Source of the DNA: an uncultured Pelagibacteraceae bacterium
GTDB lineage: Bacteria; Pseudomonadota; Alphaproteobacteria; Pelagibacterales; Pelagibacteraceae
Length of the DNA: 46,191 nucleotides
NCBI GenBank assembly: GCA_902564785.1
Contig: CACFCI010000003.1
Location: forward strand, 1-46,191
Reading direction: 5' to 3'
Shown: positions 34,483 to 43,181 of the stretch, piece by piece
Layout: each line of letters opens with the position of its first letter
Position numbering within the stretch: the stretch's first letter is position 1
Position numbers and translations under genes: made by a program
The notes under the pieces: generated by a model
Told to the model about the DNA's origin: nothing
Seen by the model: only the letters and a program-made list of their open reading frames with translations
Databases searched by the model: none

Positions 34483-35224
34483 TTTTTTTTGTTTTATTTA
34501 ATTTAACTTTTCTAAAGCTTAAATTTAATAAATCTATAATAAGAATAAATCCATTTAAATTTTGGCCAACTTTTAATATTTTTTTTAAAACTTCATTAGC
34601 TAGCATTGTCCCAATTGTTCCTGCTACTGGTCCCAATATTCCTTCATATTCACAGTTTAATATTTCATCAGTAATAACTTCCTCTTGATAGAAGTCTCGT
34701 AAAGAAGGAGTATTTTTATCTAAAAAATCAAAAGTAAAAATATGACCATCAAATTTACTAATTGCTCCAGTCACAAGATATTTTTTATATTTTAAACTTA
34801 AATCATTTATTAAAAATTTACTTTCAAAATTGTCAGTACCATCAATAATGAAGTCATAATTTTTTATTATTTTTTCAAATTTTATTCTATCCATTTTAAA
34901 GTTATAAAGATTTATTTTTGTTTTTGGGTTTATTCTATTTAGTTTTTTTTTGGCAATTATAACTTTTGAGTGATTTACATCTTTTTCATCATATAAACTT
35001 TGTCTATGAATATTTGATAGGCTAACGATGTCATGATCAACAATTCCTATTTTCCCAATGCCAGATCGGGTTAAAAAATCAGCCGCTGGGCATCCCAGAC
35101 CGCCCATTCCAACTATTAAAACCTTTGAATCTAGAATTTTTTTTTGTCCTAATGGACCTATGTTTTTTAAAATTATTTGTCTAGAAAATTTATCTATTTC
35201 TTTTTTACTTAAATTTTTGCTCAT
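34457..35224 (-). CDS. MoeB/ThiF/HesA-family adenylyltransferase
   Basis: 255-aa E1-like enzyme that adenylates the C-terminal glycine of a ubiquitin-like sulfur carrier (MoaD or ThiS). The nucleotide-binding motif VLIVGMGGLGCPAADFLTRSG and the tract DHDIVSLSNIHRQSLYDEKDV are clear, as is YDFIIDGTDNFESKFLIND. The CxxC pairs that bind zinc in E. coli MoeB are not present; only Cys in ILNCEYEG remains in the crossover region. Whether it serves thiazole or molybdopterin synthesis cannot be decided here, as no moaD or thiS neighbour is present. It overlaps dut by 4 bp. Confidence 0.85.
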   Translation of the reverse strand: MSKNLSKKEIDKFSRQIILKNIGPLGQKKILDSKVLIVGMGGLGCPAADFLTRSGIGKIGIVDHDIVSLSNIHRQSLYDEKDVNHSKVIIAKKKLNRINPKTKINLYNFKMDRIKFEKIIKNYDFIIDGTDNFESKFLINDLSLKYKKYLVTGAISKFDGHIFTFDFLDKNTPSLRDFYQEEVITDEILNCEYEGILGPVAGTIGTMLANEVLKKILKVGQNLNGFILIIDLLNLSFRKVKLNKTKKSENKKFNK

Positions 35225-35658
35225 TTTCCAGTAGAGCCAAAACCACCCTCTCCTCTAATTGTTTCTGGTAGATCATCAGTTTCCTCAAGATCCATTTTAA
35301 TTACAGGAGTTAAAATCATTTGTGCTATTCTATCTTTATTATTTATTAAAAAATCACTTTTTCCGTGATTAAAAAGGATTACTTTTATTTCTCCCCTGTA
35401 ATCACTATCAATAGTTCCAGGTGTGTTTAAAACACTGATGCTGTTTTTTGCAGCTAAACCAGATCTTGGTCTTATTTGGATTTCGAAATCACTAGAAAAT
35501 GCTACTGCAAGACCTGTTGGAACTAAACATGATGAGTTTGGTTTAAGATTGATGGGTTCTTTTACTAATGCCATTAAATCCATACCTGACGCACCTTCTG
35601 TTTTGTAAGCAGGTAATTCAACTGCAGGGTCTAACTTTTTGATAAGAACTTTTGCCAT
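35221..35658 (-). CDS. dut: Deoxyuridine 5'-triphosphate nucleotidohydrolase (dUTPase)
   Basis: Hydrolyses dUTP to dUMP, keeping uracil out of DNA and feeding dTMP synthesis. 145 aa, trimeric dUTPase. The family motifs are in order: GASGMDLMA (1), RPRSGLAAKN (2), NTPGTIDSDYRGEIKV (3, with catalytic Asp), RIAQMIL (4) and RGEGGFGSTGK (5, C-terminal arm). Its ATG overlaps the coaBC stop as TAATG. coaBC-dut adjacency is conserved across proteobacteria. Confidence 0.98.
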   Translation of the reverse strand: MAKVLIKKLDPAVELPAYKTEGASGMDLMALVKEPINLKPNSSCLVPTGLAVAFSSDFEIQIRPRSGLAAKNSISVLNTPGTIDSDYRGEIKVILFNHGKSDFLINNKDRIAQMILTPVIKMDLEETDDLPETIRGEGGFGSTGK

Positions 35659-36863
35659 TAATTTAATTGATCAATTATTCTATCAACTATTTCATCAGAA
35701 ATTCCAGATTTTTTTTTGTACGAAAGTTTTTCTTTGTTAACCTCTCTGTTTTTATAATGAATTGTTACCTCATTATAATCAGAATTAAATCCTATATCTT
35801 TATTTGATACATCATTAGAAATTATCCAGTCGCAATTTTTCTTGTTTAATTTTTCCTCTGCATTTTTATCAATCTCATTAGTTTCTGCTGCAAATCCAAT
35901 GACAAGCTCAGGTCTCATGTAGTTGTGGTTAGACACATAATTAAGTATGTCTATATTTTTTTCTAAATTTAAATGTAAGTTATCCTGTTTTTTAATTTTA
36001 TTTTCATACTTTTTATTAATTTTAAAATCAGCTACCGCAGCAGAAAAAATTGCTACATCAACAGGTAAATTTTCTTGAGTGGCAACTAACATTTCATCTG
36101 CTGTTTCAACTTTTATAAGATTAATATCTTTAGTTATTTCAAGATTAGTTGGACCTGATATTAATGTTGTATTAAAACCTTTTTTGGATAATGATTTTGC
36201 TAATTCATATCCTTGTTTGCCACTTGATTTATTCGTAATAAAACGAACTGGATCTATGTACTCATTAGTTGGACCTGCTGTAACTAATGCTCTAAATTTT
36301 TTGTTTTTTGATTGAGTTAAGAAAAATTTATCTATTTTTTCAGCAATTACTGATGGGTCGGACATTTTACCTTCTCCATATTCACCACATGCCATATCAC
36401 CAACCTCTGGACCAATTATTTTATATCCAAACTCCTTTAATTTTTTTAAATTCATTTTAGTAGTTGGATGTTCCCACATTCTTACATTCATTGCTGGTGC
36501 TAAAATGATATTTTTATCTGAAGCTAAAACCACAGTAGATGCTAAATCGTCAGTTGTTCCTTGAGCTAATTTTGAAATTGTATTTGCTGTAGCTGGTGCA
36601 ATTACAATTAAATCTGCCCATCTCGAAAGTGAGATATGATCCATTTCAGCTTCGTTTTCTACACTGAATAAATCGCTATATACTTTACCTTGAGAAAGTG
36701 ATGTTACTGAAAGTGGAGTAACAAATTCTTTTGCACTTTTAGTAAGGATTGTCTTTATTTCTGCTCCATTTTTTTTAAAAAGCCTAATTGTTTCTAGACT
36801 TTTGTAGGCAGATATCCCTCCACAGATAATGAATAGTATTTTTTTATTTAACAAATTTTTCAT
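35658..36863 (-). CDS. coaBC: Bifunctional phosphopantothenoylcysteine decarboxylase/synthetase
   Basis: Makes 4'-phosphopantetheine in coenzyme A synthesis. 401 aa, two fused enzymes. The N-terminal flavin-dependent CoaC domain (1-~185) has ICGGISAYKSLE, the catalytic His in MDHISLSRWADL, and PAMNVRMWEHP. The substrate clamp is near GDMACGEYGEGKM with its cysteine. The C-terminal CoaB domain (about 190-401) contains TAGPTNEYIDPVRFITNKSS, AAVADF and VIGFAAETNE. It follows ubiB by 8 bp and couples to dut through TAATG. Confidence 0.97.
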   Translation of the reverse strand: MKNLLNKKILFIICGGISAYKSLETIRLFKKNGAEIKTILTKSAKEFVTPLSVTSLSQGKVYSDLFSVENEAEMDHISLSRWADLIVIAPATANTISKLAQGTTDDLASTVVLASDKNIILAPAMNVRMWEHPTTKMNLKKLKEFGYKIIGPEVGDMACGEYGEGKMSDPSVIAEKIDKFFLTQSKNKKFRALVTAGPTNEYIDPVRFITNKSSGKQGYELAKSLSKKGFNTTLISGPTNLEITKDINLIKVETADEMLVATQENLPVDVAIFSAAVADFKINKKYENKIKKQDNLHLNLEKNIDILNYVSNHNYMRPELVIGFAAETNEIDKNAEEKLNKKNCDWIISNDVSNKDIGFNSDYNEVTIHYKNREVNKEKLSYKKKSGISDEIVDRIIDQLN

Positions 36864-36871
36864 TTGCGGAA

Positions 36872-38440
36872 TTAAAATACTATAAGGCCAAAAATTACAA
36901 GAAGTAATAAACCAATAATAGATTGATTTCTAAAAGCTATCATTTCTGATTTCTTATCATTTAAAGCGGTATATGAATTTGAATTTTGTGGAATTTGACC
37001 GCTAGCTAAAAACGTTAATGCTTGATTTGCTTTATCCATAATCTCAGGAAATTCTGGCAAACGTTTAATAACTTCAGATGTATTTTTTAAAGTTTCATTT
37101 AAATTATTAATTGGGTCTTTTGTTTCTTTAAGCCAATTTTCTAGTACAGGCTTAGAGGTTGTCCAAATATTTGTGTTGGGATTTAATTTTCTTGCCACAC
37201 CTTCAACAACAACCATAGTTTTTTGCAACATTAATAATTGAGGTTGAGTTTGCATATTAAACTTTTCTGTTACATCAAACAATTGTTTGAGTAATTTACC
37301 TCCTGAAATATCTTTCACTTCTTGACCAAATATAGGCTCGCCAATTGATCTCAAAGCTTGAGCCAGATCATCAATTGGTACTTCTTTAGGAACTAATCCA
37401 GCCACTAAATGAACCTCAGCTACTTTTCGATAATCTCTTTGAATAAATCCAAATAAAATTTCTGCTAAAAACCTTTTACTAAGTTTATCTAGTCTACCCA
37501 TAATCCCAAAATCTATAGGTACAATCTGGCCACTATTATCAACAAAAATATTTCCTTGATGCATGTCTGCATGAAAAAAACCATCTCTTACCGCATGTCT
37601 CAAAAAATGCTGGATAATATCTTCTGCTATTTTATTAGTGTCTAAATTTCTTTTCTTTAATTCCTCAGCTTCCCTTATTGAAATTCCATCTATCCAATCT
37701 AAAGTCATTACATTTTCACTAGTAAAATTCCAATAAATCTCAGGAACTCTAAATCCAGCATCATTTTTAGTATTTTCTGCATATTCATTTGCAGCAGCAG
37801 CTTCAAATCTTAAATCCATTTCAAGATTAGTTATTTCTTTAAGTAAAAAAACAACTTCAACTAGTTTTAATCTTTTTGTTTTTTTTACAAATGACTCAAT
37901 AATAAATGCAAATAACATCATCGCATCTATTTCTTCATTAAATATTTTTTTTATATTTGGTCTTAAAATTTTTATTGCTACATCTTTAATAGTTCCATTG
38001 TCATTTATTTTTGCTTTATGAACTTGTGCAATTGATGCGGCAGCAACTGGTTCACTTAAATCAATTATTGAATTAAATGCATCAACTCCAAGATCTTCTT
38101 TAATAATTTCTTTTGCTTCATGAATTGAAAAAGGTGGTAATCGGTCTTGTAGTTTTTCTAGCTTTAAAGATAATTCTTCTCCAATTATATCAGGTCTAGT
38201 AGCAAGAAATTGACCAAGTTTGATAAAAGTTGTACCCATAGACTCTAACGATCTAGATAGTCTTTCACCATCATCCTCAATTAAATTATTTTGTTCCTTC
38301 TTTTCAAATGAAATAGATAAAATTTGGAATAATATTGTTATAGCTAGAGGAGGTTTTTTAAATTTTGATGCAATTTTTAAAATATCAGATTTTGCAATTT
38401 TTCTTCCTAATTTAAATAAAGTAATAAGTTTTTTGATCAT
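36872..38440 (-). CDS. ubiB: UbiB atypical kinase/ATPase for ubiquinone synthesis
   Basis: Membrane-associated ABC1/ADCK-type protein supporting coenzyme Q production. From the ATG at 38440 it is 522 aa, close to E. coli UbiB. The diagnostic KxGQ motif is in TTFIKLGQFLATRPD, AAASIAQVHKA holds the Ala-rich loop, HADMHQGNIFV is the catalytic loop and VPIDFGIMGRL the metal-binding DFG. A C-terminal hydrophobic helix (IIGLLLLVIFGLIVF) should anchor it. An in-frame TTG at 38452 is possible, but the ATG forms a TAATG overlap with the ubiE stop. Confidence 0.96.
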   Translation of the reverse strand: MIKKLITLFKLGRKIAKSDILKIASKFKKPPLAITILFQILSISFEKKEQNNLIEDDGERLSRSLESMGTTFIKLGQFLATRPDIIGEELSLKLEKLQDRLPPFSIHEAKEIIKEDLGVDAFNSIIDLSEPVAAASIAQVHKAKINDNGTIKDVAIKILRPNIKKIFNEEIDAMMLFAFIIESFVKKTKRLKLVEVVFLLKEITNLEMDLRFEAAAANEYAENTKNDAGFRVPEIYWNFTSENVMTLDWIDGISIREAEELKKRNLDTNKIAEDIIQHFLRHAVRDGFFHADMHQGNIFVDNSGQIVPIDFGIMGRLDKLSKRFLAEILFGFIQRDYRKVAEVHLVAGLVPKEVPIDDLAQALRSIGEPIFGQEVKDISGGKLLKQLFDVTEKFNMQTQPQLLMLQKTMVVVEGVARKLNPNTNIWTTSKPVLENWLKETKDPINNLNETLKNTSEVIKRLPEFPEIMDKANQALTFLASGQIPQNSNSYTALNDKKSEMIAFRNQSIIGLLLLVIFGLIVF

Positions 38441-39144
38441 TAAATTTTCCAACCACTATGAATTGAAACAATACCACCAGAAAAATTTCGATAAGAACAT
38501 TTTTGAAAATTATTTTTTTCCATCAACTCTATTAATTCGTCTTGATTAATAAATTGTTCAATACTTTTGATTAAATATTCGTAAGGTTCTTTCTCTCCAA
38601 CTACAAATTGACCAATTATAGGAATAAGTTTCGAATAATTTTTATATATAAAATCAAGATTTGAATTTTGAATCTTAGAAAATTCCAGACACAGATAACG
38701 TCCACCAGGTTTTAAAACTCTATAAGCTTCTGACAGTGCCTTATTTAAATTTTTTGTATTTCTGAGCCCAAAACTAATAGTGTAATAATCAAATGAGTTG
38801 TCCGCTATAGGTAATTTTTCTGCTGGCGAAATAACCCATTTTATATTTTTATAATTAGATAATTTCTTTTTTCCCTGACTAATCATCCCTTTATTGGGAT
38901 CTATACAAGTAATTTCAGCCTCTTTATTTGTGCTATCTAAAAATAACTTTCCAACATCTCCTGTCCCACACGCAACATCAATTAGCTTCCTTTTATCTCT
39001 TGGATTCATCATGTTAATTAAACTTTTTTTCCAATATCTATGAACACCCATAGACATAAAATCATTCATCAAGTCGTATTTATTGAAGACCTGATTAAAT
39101 ACATTTTCTACAAGGCCTTTTTTATTTTGAAGATTTTGTTGCAT
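38440..39144 (-). CDS. ubiE: Ubiquinone biosynthesis C-methyltransferase UbiE
   Basis: SAM-dependent methyltransferase acting on the demethoxy-benzoquinol intermediate of ubiquinone. 234 aa, class I fold. Motif I is LIDVACGTGDVGKLF, the acidic loop is ITCIDPNKGMI, and YYTISFGLRNTKN plus YRVLKPGGRYLCLEFSK are UbiE signatures. The N-terminal FNKYDLMNDFMSMGVHRYWK is also family-specific. First gene of the ubiE-ubiB-coaBC-dut operon and divergent from mutM across 29 bp, a standard alphaproteobacterial layout. Confidence 0.97.
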   Translation of the reverse strand: MQQNLQNKKGLVENVFNQVFNKYDLMNDFMSMGVHRYWKKSLINMMNPRDKRKLIDVACGTGDVGKLFLDSTNKEAEITCIDPNKGMISQGKKKLSNYKNIKWVISPAEKLPIADNSFDYYTISFGLRNTKNLNKALSEAYRVLKPGGRYLCLEFSKIQNSNLDFIYKNYSKLIPIIGQFVVGEKEPYEYLIKSIEQFINQDELIELMEKNNFQKCSYRNFSGGIVSIHSGWKI

Positions 39145-39173
39145 AAAAAAATATATATTGAATATAGTATCAA

Positions 39174-40037
39174 ATGCCAGAATTACCAGAAGTAGAAATT
39201 GTTAGACAATCCCTTCATAAAAAGATCAAAAAAAAAAGCATAAAAAAAGTAATAATTAGAAACAGGAATTTAAGGTTTAAAATACCAGGTGATTTCGAAA
39301 ATTTTATAAAAAATAAAAAGATAATTAAAGTTAGCAGATTTTCTAAATATTTAATTATTCATTTTCAAAATCATGACTATTGTTTAATTCATTTAGGAAT
39401 GTCAGGAACAATCCATATTCTTGATAAGAAAAATCCTCTAAAATTTACGAATACTAGTTTTTATCATTCACCTTTTTTACCTAAAAAACACAATCATGCA
39501 GAGTTTGTATTTGATAACTTGAAAGTAATTTATAACGATCCAAGACGCTTTGGATTTTTCGAAATAATCAAAAATCATCAAGATTTAGAAAAAAGATTTA
39601 AATCATTGGGGCCTGAGCCTTTTAGTAATAAATTTAACTTAAATTATGTAGTCAATTATTTTAAGAATAAAAATAAGGATATAAAAAGTTTTTTACTTGA
39701 TCAGAGATTTGTTTCTGGAATAGGTAATATTTATGCAAGTGAAATTCTTTTCGCTAGTAAAATAAATCCATTTAAAAAGGGAAAAAGACTAAATAAAAAT
39801 GAATGTTTAAATATTATTTTAAATTCCAAGAAAATACTTGAACAGGCAATTAACAAGGGTGGTTCAAGTATTAGAGATTTTAAAGATATCTCAGGTAATA
39901 AAGGAAACTTTCAAAAGGAGTTTAAAGTTTATCAGCAAGAGGGAGCTTATTGTAAGCGTACGAATTGCAAAGGTATTATAAAAAAAAAAATAACATCAAA
40001 TAGGTCGACTTTTTTTTGTGTTTCTTGTCAAAAATAG
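39174..40037 (+). CDS. mutM: Formamidopyrimidine-DNA glycosylase (Fpg)
   Basis: Base-excision repair enzyme removing 8-oxoguanine and formamidopyrimidines, with AP-lyase activity. 287 aa. The mature N-terminus PELPEVE provides the catalytic Pro2 and Glu. FHLGMSG-type motif appears as IHLGMSGTIHIL, NDPRRFGFF and GIGNIYASEILF are present, and the C-terminal zinc finger has four cysteines (YCKRTNCKG and FFCVSCQK). Divergent from ubiE. rpsT starts 50 bp downstream. Confidence 0.97.
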   Translation: MPELPEVEIVRQSLHKKIKKKSIKKVIIRNRNLRFKIPGDFENFIKNKKIIKVSRFSKYLIIHFQNHDYCLIHLGMSGTIHILDKKNPLKFTNTSFYHSPFLPKKHNHAEFVFDNLKVIYNDPRRFGFFEIIKNHQDLEKRFKSLGPEPFSNKFNLNYVVNYFKNKNKDIKSFLLDQRFVSGIGNIYASEILFASKINPFKKGKRLNKNECLNIILNSKKILEQAINKGGSSIRDFKDISGNKGNFQKEFKVYQQEGAYCKRTNCKGIIKKKITSNRSTFFCVSCQK

Positions 40038-40087
40038 TTGAATATTTAGTTGACCACTGTAAATTCTCAAGCTATACCCCTGCGCAG

Positions 40088-40348
40088 ATGGCAAACACAA
40101 AATCAGCAATTAAGAGAATTAGAAGAATTTCTAAACAAACAGCGGTCAATAAAGCAAGAAAGAGCAGGTTTAGAAACGCTCTTAAGAAAATGAACCTTTT
40201 AATTGATGGCAAAAAGAAAGATGAAGCCCTTAAATTTTTACCAAAGTTAAACTCTGAGTTGATGAAAATTGCAAAAACAGGAATAATAAAAAAACAAAAT
40301 GCTTCTAGAAATGTATCTAGAATTACAAAAAAAATTGCTGCAATCTAA
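40088..40348 (+). CDS. rpsT: 30S ribosomal protein S20
   Basis: 86-aa helical protein binding 16S rRNA. MANTKSAIKRIRRISKQTAVNKARKSR (split here: MANTKSAIKRIRR, then ISKQTAVNKARKSR) is the family N-terminus and fixes the ATG at 40088; a longer frame from 40016 overlaps mutM and is not credible. Lys/Arg-rich throughout, no acidic tail. mutM-rpsT-dnaA order is usual near alphaproteobacterial origins. Confidence 0.96.
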   Translation: MANTKSAIKRIRRISKQTAVNKARKSRFRNALKKMNLLIDGKKKDEALKFLPKLNSELMKIAKTGIIKKQNASRNVSRITKKIAAI

Positions 40349-40379
40349 ACGTTAGTTAAAATTTTTTAAACAACTCCTG

Positions 40380-40388
40380 ATATCCACA
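40380..40388 (+). promoter_or_regulatory. Putative DnaA box
   Basis: ATATCCACA differs from the consensus TTATCCACA only at the first position. It lies 32 bp after the rpsT stop in the AT-rich region before dnaA. It is the single good match I found by eye in this gap. Confidence 0.45.
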
Positions 40389-40452
40389 TTATATATTTAA
40401 GTTTTGTGTTAAGTTACTATATTTAGATTTAGTAAATATTTGGATTATAGTC

Positions 40453-40515
40453 ATTCAATCTATATTTGATTTAATTTTAATTCAATCAATTAATTGATTC
40501 AATCTATATTTGATT
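40453..40515 (+). repeat. 19-bp direct repeat pair with a central palindrome upstream of dnaA
   Basis: ATTCAATCTATATTTGATT occurs exactly at 40453-40471 and 40497-40515 (offset 44 bp). Between them AATCAATTAATTGATT (40484-40499) is a perfect 16-bp palindrome that runs into the second copy. TTCAAT recurs at 40454, 40481, 40498 and 40514. Such iterated short motifs next to dnaA suggest protein-binding sites, although the source is unproven. Confidence 0.7.
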
Positions 40516-40660
40516 CAATTTATAATTTTAAATTTAAGTTTAATTTAAAATTTTTTTTTAAATCTAAATCACAATCATAGATTTTATTTTTTTTTAAATT
40601 TCTTTATTAACTTGTTGCAAATTTTTTTAAATAGTTCTAACTGAGATTTCCCCTTAAGTT

Positions 40661-42079
40661 ATGAATAAATTAACAAATACAAAAAATATTAACAATTTTT
40701 CTTCTGAAGGCTTTGAATGGAAGCAAGTGCAGAATGAAATGAAAAATAAATTAGGCTTAGAAGTTTATGAGAGCTGGTTAAAAAAGATTTCTTTTGTAGA
40801 TGAATTCAATAATTATTTGTTATTATCAGTTCCAACAAGATTTATTAGAGATTGGATTACATCAAGGTATTTAGACCAAATATTACAGATAATTAAAGTT
40901 TATAAAAAAGACATTATTAGAATTGAGTTCAAAATAGTTGAAAAAGCTCAAGATATCACTTTAAAGGAAAATCATATTAATGAGAACAATACTAATGAAA
41001 ATGTTTCTTTTATAAAAGATTCTTACCTTCAATACAATAGAATTGATCCAAATAAAAGATTTGATAATTTTATAACAGGTTCAAGTAACAAATTAGCTTA
41101 CGAAGCTTCTTTAAAAGTTTCAGAAAATATATCTCATTATAATCCTCTTTATATTTATGGTGGTGTTGGAATGGGAAAAACTCATTTATTGAATTCAATA
41201 GGTTTAGAGCTTAAAAAAAATAATAAAGTAATGTTTATTTCTGCTGAACGTTTTATGTATCAGTTTGTAAAATCGATTAAATCAAACGACATGGTTAAGT
41301 TTAAAGAATATTTTAGAAATACAGATATTTTATTAATCGATGATATCCAGTTTATAAGTGGAAAAGAAGCAATGCAGGAGGAGTTTTTTCATACATTTAA
41401 TGCATTACTTGATAAGGGATCTCAAATAATTGTATCAGCTGATAGAGCACCAAATAAATTATCAAGGATTCAAGAAAGGATTAAATCAAGATTTTCTGGC
41501 GGATTAGTTGTTGATATTCAAAAGCCTGACCTTGAGCTAAGAAAAAAAATAGTTGAAAAAAAAACTGAAGAATTGAATGCTTTGTATTCCGAACAATTAC
41601 AAGTTTCTAGAGAAATTCAAGATTTTATAAGTAATGAAATAACTGGAAGTGTAAGGGAACTAGTTGGTGCAATAAATAGAGTCGTTTCATTTTCAAGAAT
41701 TTACAACAAAGCCCCAAATCTTGCAGAAACTAAAGTAATTTTAAAGGATTTATTAAATTTAGCAGAAAATAAGGTTACAATAGATCTAATTCAGACAATT
41801 GTATGTAAGTTTTTCAAAATCAGTAAAAATGAAATGTTGTCATCTAGAAGATCAAGATATTTAGTAAGACCTAGGCAAACAGCAATTTATTTAACTAAAA
41901 TTTTGACTTCTAAATCATTACCTGAAATTGGTAGAGATTTTTCTAATAGAGACCATACAACAATAATTCATTCAGTAAAAACTATCGAAAAGATAAAAGA
42001 AAAAGATCCTGAGATGGTTGATAATATAAATAAATTGAAAAACCAGATTTTATATAATAACAAGGAAAATGAAATTTAA
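40661..42079 (+). CDS. dnaA: Chromosomal replication initiator protein DnaA
   Basis: AAA+ initiator that binds oriC and opens DNA. 472 aa, normal. Domain I (about 15-95) begins FEWKQVQNEMKNKLG, and a short linker follows. Domain III has Walker A (YGGVGMGKTHLLNSIG), Walker B (ILLIDDIQFISGKEA), and the sensor/arginine-finger tract RIKSRFSGGLVVDI. Domain IV has the DNA-binding signature GRDFSNRDHTTIIHSVKTI. Overlaps dnaN by 11 bp, so initiator and clamp genes are translationally linked. Confidence 0.99.
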   Translation: MNKLTNTKNINNFSSEGFEWKQVQNEMKNKLGLEVYESWLKKISFVDEFNNYLLLSVPTRFIRDWITSRYLDQILQIIKVYKKDIIRIEFKIVEKAQDITLKENHINENNTNENVSFIKDSYLQYNRIDPNKRFDNFITGSSNKLAYEASLKVSENISHYNPLYIYGGVGMGKTHLLNSIGLELKKNNKVMFISAERFMYQFVKSIKSNDMVKFKEYFRNTDILLIDDIQFISGKEAMQEEFFHTFNALLDKGSQIIVSADRAPNKLSRIQERIKSRFSGGLVVDIQKPDLELRKKIVEKKTEELNALYSEQLQVSREIQDFISNEITGSVRELVGAINRVVSFSRIYNKAPNLAETKVILKDLLNLAENKVTIDLIQTIVCKFFKISKNEMLSSRRSRYLVRPRQTAIYLTKILTSKSLPEIGRDFSNRDHTTIIHSVKTIEKIKEKDPEMVDNINKLKNQILYNNKENEI

Positions 42080-43181
42080 CGTTAATCAACAAGACCTTCA
42101 GCAAGCATTAAATTATTGCCAAGGTGTTATTGAAAAAAGAAACACATTACCAATACTTTCTAATATTTTATTAGATGCAAGCAATTCAAAACTCACTATC
42201 ACTGCAACTGATCTAGATTTAATATTTATACATCAATTAAATAATGTAGAAATTTTAGAGGAGGGAAAAACAACCACAACTTCCTCAATCATGTATGATA
42301 TTATAAGAAAGTTTAATTCAGGAAAAAAAATAAATCTTTCTCTAACAGATATAAGCAAATTGCAAGTAGAGTCTGAAAAATCTATTTTTAATTTAAATTG
42401 TATAAGTGCAACAGAGTTTCCATTGACAGATGAAAATTTTAATCAGAATGAATTTATAATTAAATCAAAACAACTTTTGAAATTATTAAATAAGTGTAAA
42501 TTTTCAGTTTCTAATGATGAAACAAGACATTATCTAAGTGGTATTTATTTTCATCAAACAGAAGTTGAGGATAAAAATTATTTAACTGCAGTTGCAACTG
42601 ATAGTCATAGAATGTCTATTTCAAAAGTTAGATTAGAGGAAAAAATTGATTTTGATCCAATAATTTTACCTAAAAAAACAATTTTTCAACTTTGCTCTTT
42701 ATTAGATAGCTATGATGGAGATGTAAAGGTTTCAAATGTGAAATCAAAAATAAAATTTGAATTAAATAATAGTATTTTAATTTCAAAACTTATTGATGGA
42801 AAATTTCCTAATTACATTCAAGTTATACCTAAAAATAATGAAAAAAAATTAGAAATAGATTTAAAATTATTTTTAAATTCTGTCGATAGAGTAGCATCTG
42901 TTTCATTAGATAAAAAAGATGGTGTGAAATTCAATTTATCTAAAGACACTTTAAATTTGTCAGTAAATAATACCAACAGTGGTGATGGTAAAGAAACTTT
43001 AAGTGTTAAGTTTGATGATGATTTAGAGATAAGCTTTAATTCTAGATATTTGATTGATGTTGCATCACAATTAGAGGGAGATAGAGTTGAAATTTTCTTT
43101 AATGACACTGGTTCACCAGCATTAATAAAAGATCCAAGTGATTTTGATAGTATTTTTGTGGTTATGCCTATGAAGGGCTAA
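42069..43181 (+). CDS. dnaN: DNA polymerase III beta subunit (sliding clamp)
   Basis: Ring-shaped processivity clamp, 370 aa, normal length with three similar domains. MKFNVNQQDLQQALNYCQGVIEKRNTLPIL-like N-terminus (KRNTLPILSNILLDA is the clear part), LTAVATDSHRMSISK in domain II, and the C-terminal SDFDSIFVVMPMKG match the classical ending around the hydrophobic pocket (MPMR/MPMK). It begins 11 bp inside dnaA. Its stop overlaps the stop of the convergent plsC by 4 bp. Confidence 0.98.
   Translation: MKFNVNQQDLQQALNYCQGVIEKRNTLPILSNILLDASNSKLTITATDLDLIFIHQLNNVEILEEGKTTTTSSIMYDIIRKFNSGKKINLSLTDISKLQVESEKSIFNLNCISATEFPLTDENFNQNEFIIKSKQLLKLLNKCKFSVSNDETRHYLSGIYFHQTEVEDKNYLTAVATDSHRMSISKVRLEEKIDFDPIILPKKTIFQLCSLLDSYDGDVKVSNVKSKIKFELNNSILISKLIDGKFPNYIQVIPKNNEKKLEIDLKLFLNSVDRVASVSLDKKDGVKFNLSKDTLNLSVNNTNSGDGKETLSVKFDDDLEISFNSRYLIDVASQLEGDRVEIFFNDTGSPALIKDPSDFDSIFVVMPMKG

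Larger units (their letters stand above)
40349..40660. other. oriC: Candidate replication origin region between rpsT and dnaA
   Basis: The only gene-free stretch above 300 bp in the window, and by hand count about 17% G+C (53 of 312). It contains a near-consensus DnaA box (ATATCCACA, 40380-40388, 8 of 9 to TTATCCACA), two exact 19-bp direct repeats 44 bp apart, a perfect 16-bp palindrome between them, four TTCAAT copies, and long T and A tracts suited to unwinding. It lies directly before dnaA-dnaN. It could instead be only the dnaA promoter/leader; a cluster of DnaA boxes is not obvious. Confidence 0.45.

Noticed and set aside
40453..40515. CRISPR-like or mobile-element repeats upstream of dnaA
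   Set aside because: Only two copies of 19 bp, very AT-rich, no cas genes, transposase or attachment-site context.
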